Virus record (IMG/VR): IMGVR_UViG_3300018080_000585
Span: 1-24,260 of that record
DNA length: 24,260 nt
Reading direction: 5' to 3' (one strand)
Source: a virus
Shown here: positions 22,701 through 24,260 of the stretch, piece after piece
How the letters are laid out: each line of letters begins with the position of its first letter
Position numbering within the stretch: the first letter of the stretch is position 1
The notes under the pieces: generated by a model
Database searches by the model: none
Told to the model about the DNA's origin: nothing
Seen by the model: only the letters and a program-made list of their open reading frames with translations
Translations under genes and position numbers: made by a program

Positions 22701-23881
22701 CGGAGTATCAGCTACCGATAGAAACGTCTTTGACAAGGATATGGGAGAGCGAGATACGCAAGCAAGAGCATTACATCGCTATGGCAAGGTTGCTCAAAGA
22801 CCTTAATGCGGTTGTCAGGGACAAGGGTTTCAAAGAGGCGGTTACCGAGATGTTTGGCGACAAGGTTTATACGTCCATACGGAACTACCTCAAGCGCACG
22901 GCGGACCCGGACTATTATCGCACCTTTGACGATGTGGAGAATATATCACGGATATTGCGGAAAAATGCGGCGATGGGGTTTTTGGCTTACAACCTTCTTA
23001 CAATGGCCAAACAGGCGCCTTCTATTGCATTCTATGCGATCAACTCCAGCTACAGTGATTTGTTCATGTCGGCCATACAGGTGGCGATCAGTCCGAAGAA
23101 AACATACGAGGCGATACTGAGCAGGAACCAGCAAATAAGCCATGCCCGGATAGTTAGGGAAATGGAAGAGCTAAAGCATACCAATCCTTCGGCATGGACC
23201 TTTATCGTTAGGCGGGTAGGTCTATCAGGAATGCGTGGTATTTACGAGGTGGACCGGGCGGTGCGAATAATCGGTGAAAACGCAGTAATAAACTACCAGA
23301 TGCGGCAAGGCTTGTCGATGGATGAAGCAGCCAAGAAAGCCAGGCAAACATCGCTGAGGACGCAACCGGCAGCGGGTTCAAAAGATATCGCTCAACTGTA
23401 TGCCAATAATGAGATATTGAACTGGTTTACGATGTTCACAAACCAGTTGAACCAGATATATAACGTGGCGACATACGATGTTTTTGCCGCATGGTACAAC
23501 CACCAGTTTGCCGAGGTGGGCAGGTCGGTAATAGCTTTAGGCGTTGTGGCAGCATGGATATGGGCGCTTCAGAACAGGCGGTTGCCAGAGGAGCCTGAGG
23601 ACATATTTGACGCAGTCACCGACCAGGCGGCAGCATCGATACCCGTTGTAGGCCAAGCGATATTGTCCGGCAAGCGAGGCTGGCGGTCGCCCACTGTGCC
23701 GCTCATTTCAACGGCGGCAAGAACATCAGGTGCGGTATTTAGCGGGGATATGGACAAGATCATGCCCGCATTGCTGGAGGCAACGGCAGTATCCACTGGG
23801 ATACCATATATCGCCATCAAGCGGGCCTATGAAACGGTAGAAGAGGAAGATTTGTGGGAGCTAATCGGCGGCAACAAGTAA
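19754..23881 (+). CDS. Large internal virion protein D (T7 gp16-like ejection protein)
   Basis: With ATG 19754 the protein has 1375 residues; GTG at 19703 would add 17 and overlap the previous gene by 37 bases. Neither has a good ribosome site. T7 gp16 is similar in size (about 1318). A small-residue hydrophobic stretch lies near 125-190 (GLATGAAAAGLAAAAGQAGP). A Pro/Ala/Glu linker lies near 395-440. Long charged helices run through 600-760. A C-terminal domain (about 1040-1375) has MAKQAPSIAFYAINSSYSDL, RQTSLRTQPAAGSKDIAQLY and a hydrophobic helix, VIALGVVAAWIWAL. I recognise this C-terminal type from large podovirus ejection proteins. I see no transglycosylase motif. The role as part of the DNA conduit is from synteny and size. 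Confidence 0.82.
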   Translation: MSDDFDVSKVVDQSGRRKLELLRNDQALSPLADQIEDRYRMSAFIDSITDVRRPINATATMFEAVTGQDDSTGAWESIKNSWRMGRNQMDRAELRWQEMLGRRQINWELPPVGQLPTTKDNWFVSSLNSATNILPMQIDAGLSGAKYGLATGAAAAGLAAAAGQAGPQVALPEEAVTVPGAFAIFGALGTKYGAAKRAMELEAGLEFEALIQMRGPNGERIDPNVARAIASGVGFVNGLLELAQIETLVKTIPGAKKVLRNGIRQSIRKMIANHSLLRLGRKHLGSYGKTIATETAQEIAQESTSIIGDELAKYIRNQADEGKISHADAGQILERLTQTATESIKGFSVLAAPGHIGGTVVDVIDNQQVRTAEKVAPDQQIRRETEIVPRIDPLRMVEKAPGAPQEAVTAPEVAPVPTQPLEAQEQAEVAQIEANVAAELPATVKPNLYIGNVTQRMKSKFAEIWGTEEADVKPFLDGPFPTKRTAIEMTGDQAMETLVVLEESLNQRLDDNLISTESDLARANADWGDIKELRNVLGLPEAKRPFTVHRAKYGVLTPEQVAGKIGIAPELSREQSVIGALGKRILFTVQKSAADVIRVSRIDQLNNVMRRMRKAAKEGYAEARKEYRQAQYLKKQIEIRNRLIDRISKTPSKNIDPFYANAIKRIQSAIDFSAQGKKLAEKESLRSFLDQNPDKKNEIPSDLVEALDKRDIESFTTSQLQQILEEVQRLSKLGRLKSKLLAKQRVKAKAARIAAATEAVRAARKPKGPTAERAWTLRPLRLLDMLDGMKKFAGTLVTMFDTAIQDKYDQELRHTDHRQQRGLAKLKELGLTLTHFAKRRKVGDVTMTVDDMCGIYAGWMNEQSRLALQYGGIRMENGQTLLITQEIYDQVVEALTAEEKRWAEFIIEEYADNWERIRNAVLETENRDLGRVTNYTKIRRIGVDKADSADVLAGFDYSDESDYRSTVVKVHDKFTKERQQIPPEYQLPIETSLTRIWESEIRKQEHYIAMARLLKDLNAVVRDKGFKEAVTEMFGDKVYTSIRNYLKRTADPDYYRTFDDVENISRILRKNAAMGFLAYNLLTMAKQAPSIAFYAINSSYSDLFMSAIQVAISPKKTYEAILSRNQQISHARIVREMEELKHTNPSAWTFIVRRVGLSGMRGIYEVDRAVRIIGENAVINYQMRQGLSMDEAAKKARQTSLRTQPAAGSKDIAQLYANNEILNWFTMFTNQLNQIYNVATYDVFAAWYNHQFAEVGRSVIALGVVAAWIWALQNRRLPEEPEDIFDAVTDQAAASIPVVGQAILSGKRGWRSPTVPLISTAARTSGAVFSGDMDKIMPALLEATAVSTGIPYIAIKRAYETVEEEDLWELIGGNK

Positions 23882-24260
23882 ATGAAGATTTTCCCCCTGA
23901 CAACTCTGGAGCAGCTTAGCGGCACGGCGCGAAGCGCCTTCGACTGGAACAGCCAGTCGCTTACTGGCGTCGACTCGCTCACGATAGCGGGAACCTTTAC
24001 CGATGGCACAGCAAGCCTCACGGCTGGCGCATGGACCGGCATTGCGTCGCTCGACGGCGGAGGCACTATTGACCTCGAAGACAATCTCGATGGTACTGGG
24101 TTTACGATAACCGGCGGGACCTTAACTGACGGTACGCTCTCGACTACTGCGGGGGTAATGACAGGCATCGCATCGCTGGATGGCGGCGGGACCATTGATC
24201 TCGAAGACAACCTTGACGGTACAGGCTTTACCATCACTGGCGGGACACTGACCGACGGCG
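23882..24260 (+). CDS. Second fibre-like protein of 42-residue repeats (5' part only)
   Basis: The reading frame opens at ATG 23882, right after the previous TAA, and stays open to the window edge (126 codons). A 24-residue start (MKIFPLTTLEQLSGTAR) is followed by a shortened repeat (LTGVDSLTIAGTFTDG). Then come full units at residues 40-81 and 82-123, and the beginning of a third. Each unit reads TDGT.S.TAG..TGIASL, DGGGTIDLEDNLDGTGFT, ITGGTL. Gly/Thr/Asp repeats of this sort build fibrous beta-structures in phage fibres. T7 has its fibre gene at this place, after gene 16, but the T7 attachment domain is not seen here. The gene is cut by the window. Confidence 0.75.
   Translation, partial: MKIFPLTTLEQLSGTARSAFDWNSQSLTGVDSLTIAGTFTDGTASLTAGAWTGIASLDGGGTIDLEDNLDGTGFTITGGTLTDGTLSTTAGVMTGIASLDGGGTIDLEDNLDGTGFTITGGTLTDG
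23999..24260 (+). repeat. 126-base coding tandem repeats, protein-conserved but DNA-diverged
   Basis: Units lie at 23999-24124 and 24125-24250, with a third starting at 24251. Units 1 and 2 agree at 38 of 42 residues with no length change. Of the 38 conserved residues, 27 use different codons in the two copies. Confidence 0.9.

Overview
This window is the virion-morphogenesis module of a short-tailed (T7-type podovirus) tailed phage or prophage. All genes that I can support lie on the + strand. The set runs small and large terminase, T7-gp8-type portal, scaffold, HK97-fold-type capsid protein, gp11/gp12-type tail tube proteins, T7-type fibre and a gp13-to-gp16-type ejection cassette. The host cannot be named from the sequence: there is no tRNA, integrase or host gene here. 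Many virion proteins are acidic and rich in Asp, Thr and Gly, a style I associate with aquatic or sediment phages (weak inference).

Layout. 1-161: left edge, probably the 3' end of an upstream gene and a G-free leader. 162-1085: small terminase, a zinc-ribbon protein carrying a GTGTAACAC array, and a 45-codon ORF. 1086-4977: candidate promoter, large terminase, two short proteins ending in the same peptide tail, and the portal. 4982-5751: four very small genes, two Lys-rich, one resembling Bbp19 of Bordetella phage BPP-1. 5754-8556: scaffold, a 142-base structured leader, major capsid protein, probable decoration protein. 8578-11246: secreted-type beta-helix protein, hairpin, small beta protein, LamG-like lectin. 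11246-14755: tail tube proteins A and B with a small conserved protein between. 14752-17372: T7-type fibre with pectate-lyase-like beta-helix and an accessory protein. 17372-23881: GNAT-fold gp13-like protein and three internal virion proteins. 23882-end: start of a second fibre made of 42-residue repeats.

How it works together. The terminases bind and pump DNA through the portal into a capsid built on the scaffold. The tail tube proteins close the head and carry fibres. The internal proteins are presumably ejected to build the DNA conduit. Genes are packed tightly, with ATGA or TAATG stop/start overlaps at 596, 3364, 5119, 10536, 11246, 12245, 14752 and 17372, so translational coupling is likely throughout. 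The order differs from T7: the terminases are first instead of last, and a fibre sits between the gp12-like and gp13-like genes.

I see no defence system, CRISPR array, transposon, diversity-generating retroelement or new enzyme system. The points most worth a second look are the codon-diversified fibre repeats at the right edge, the palindromic word array beside the small terminase gene, the shared LTG/KTVLG tails, the signal peptide on a beta-helix gene inside a capsid operon, and the composition break near 1045.
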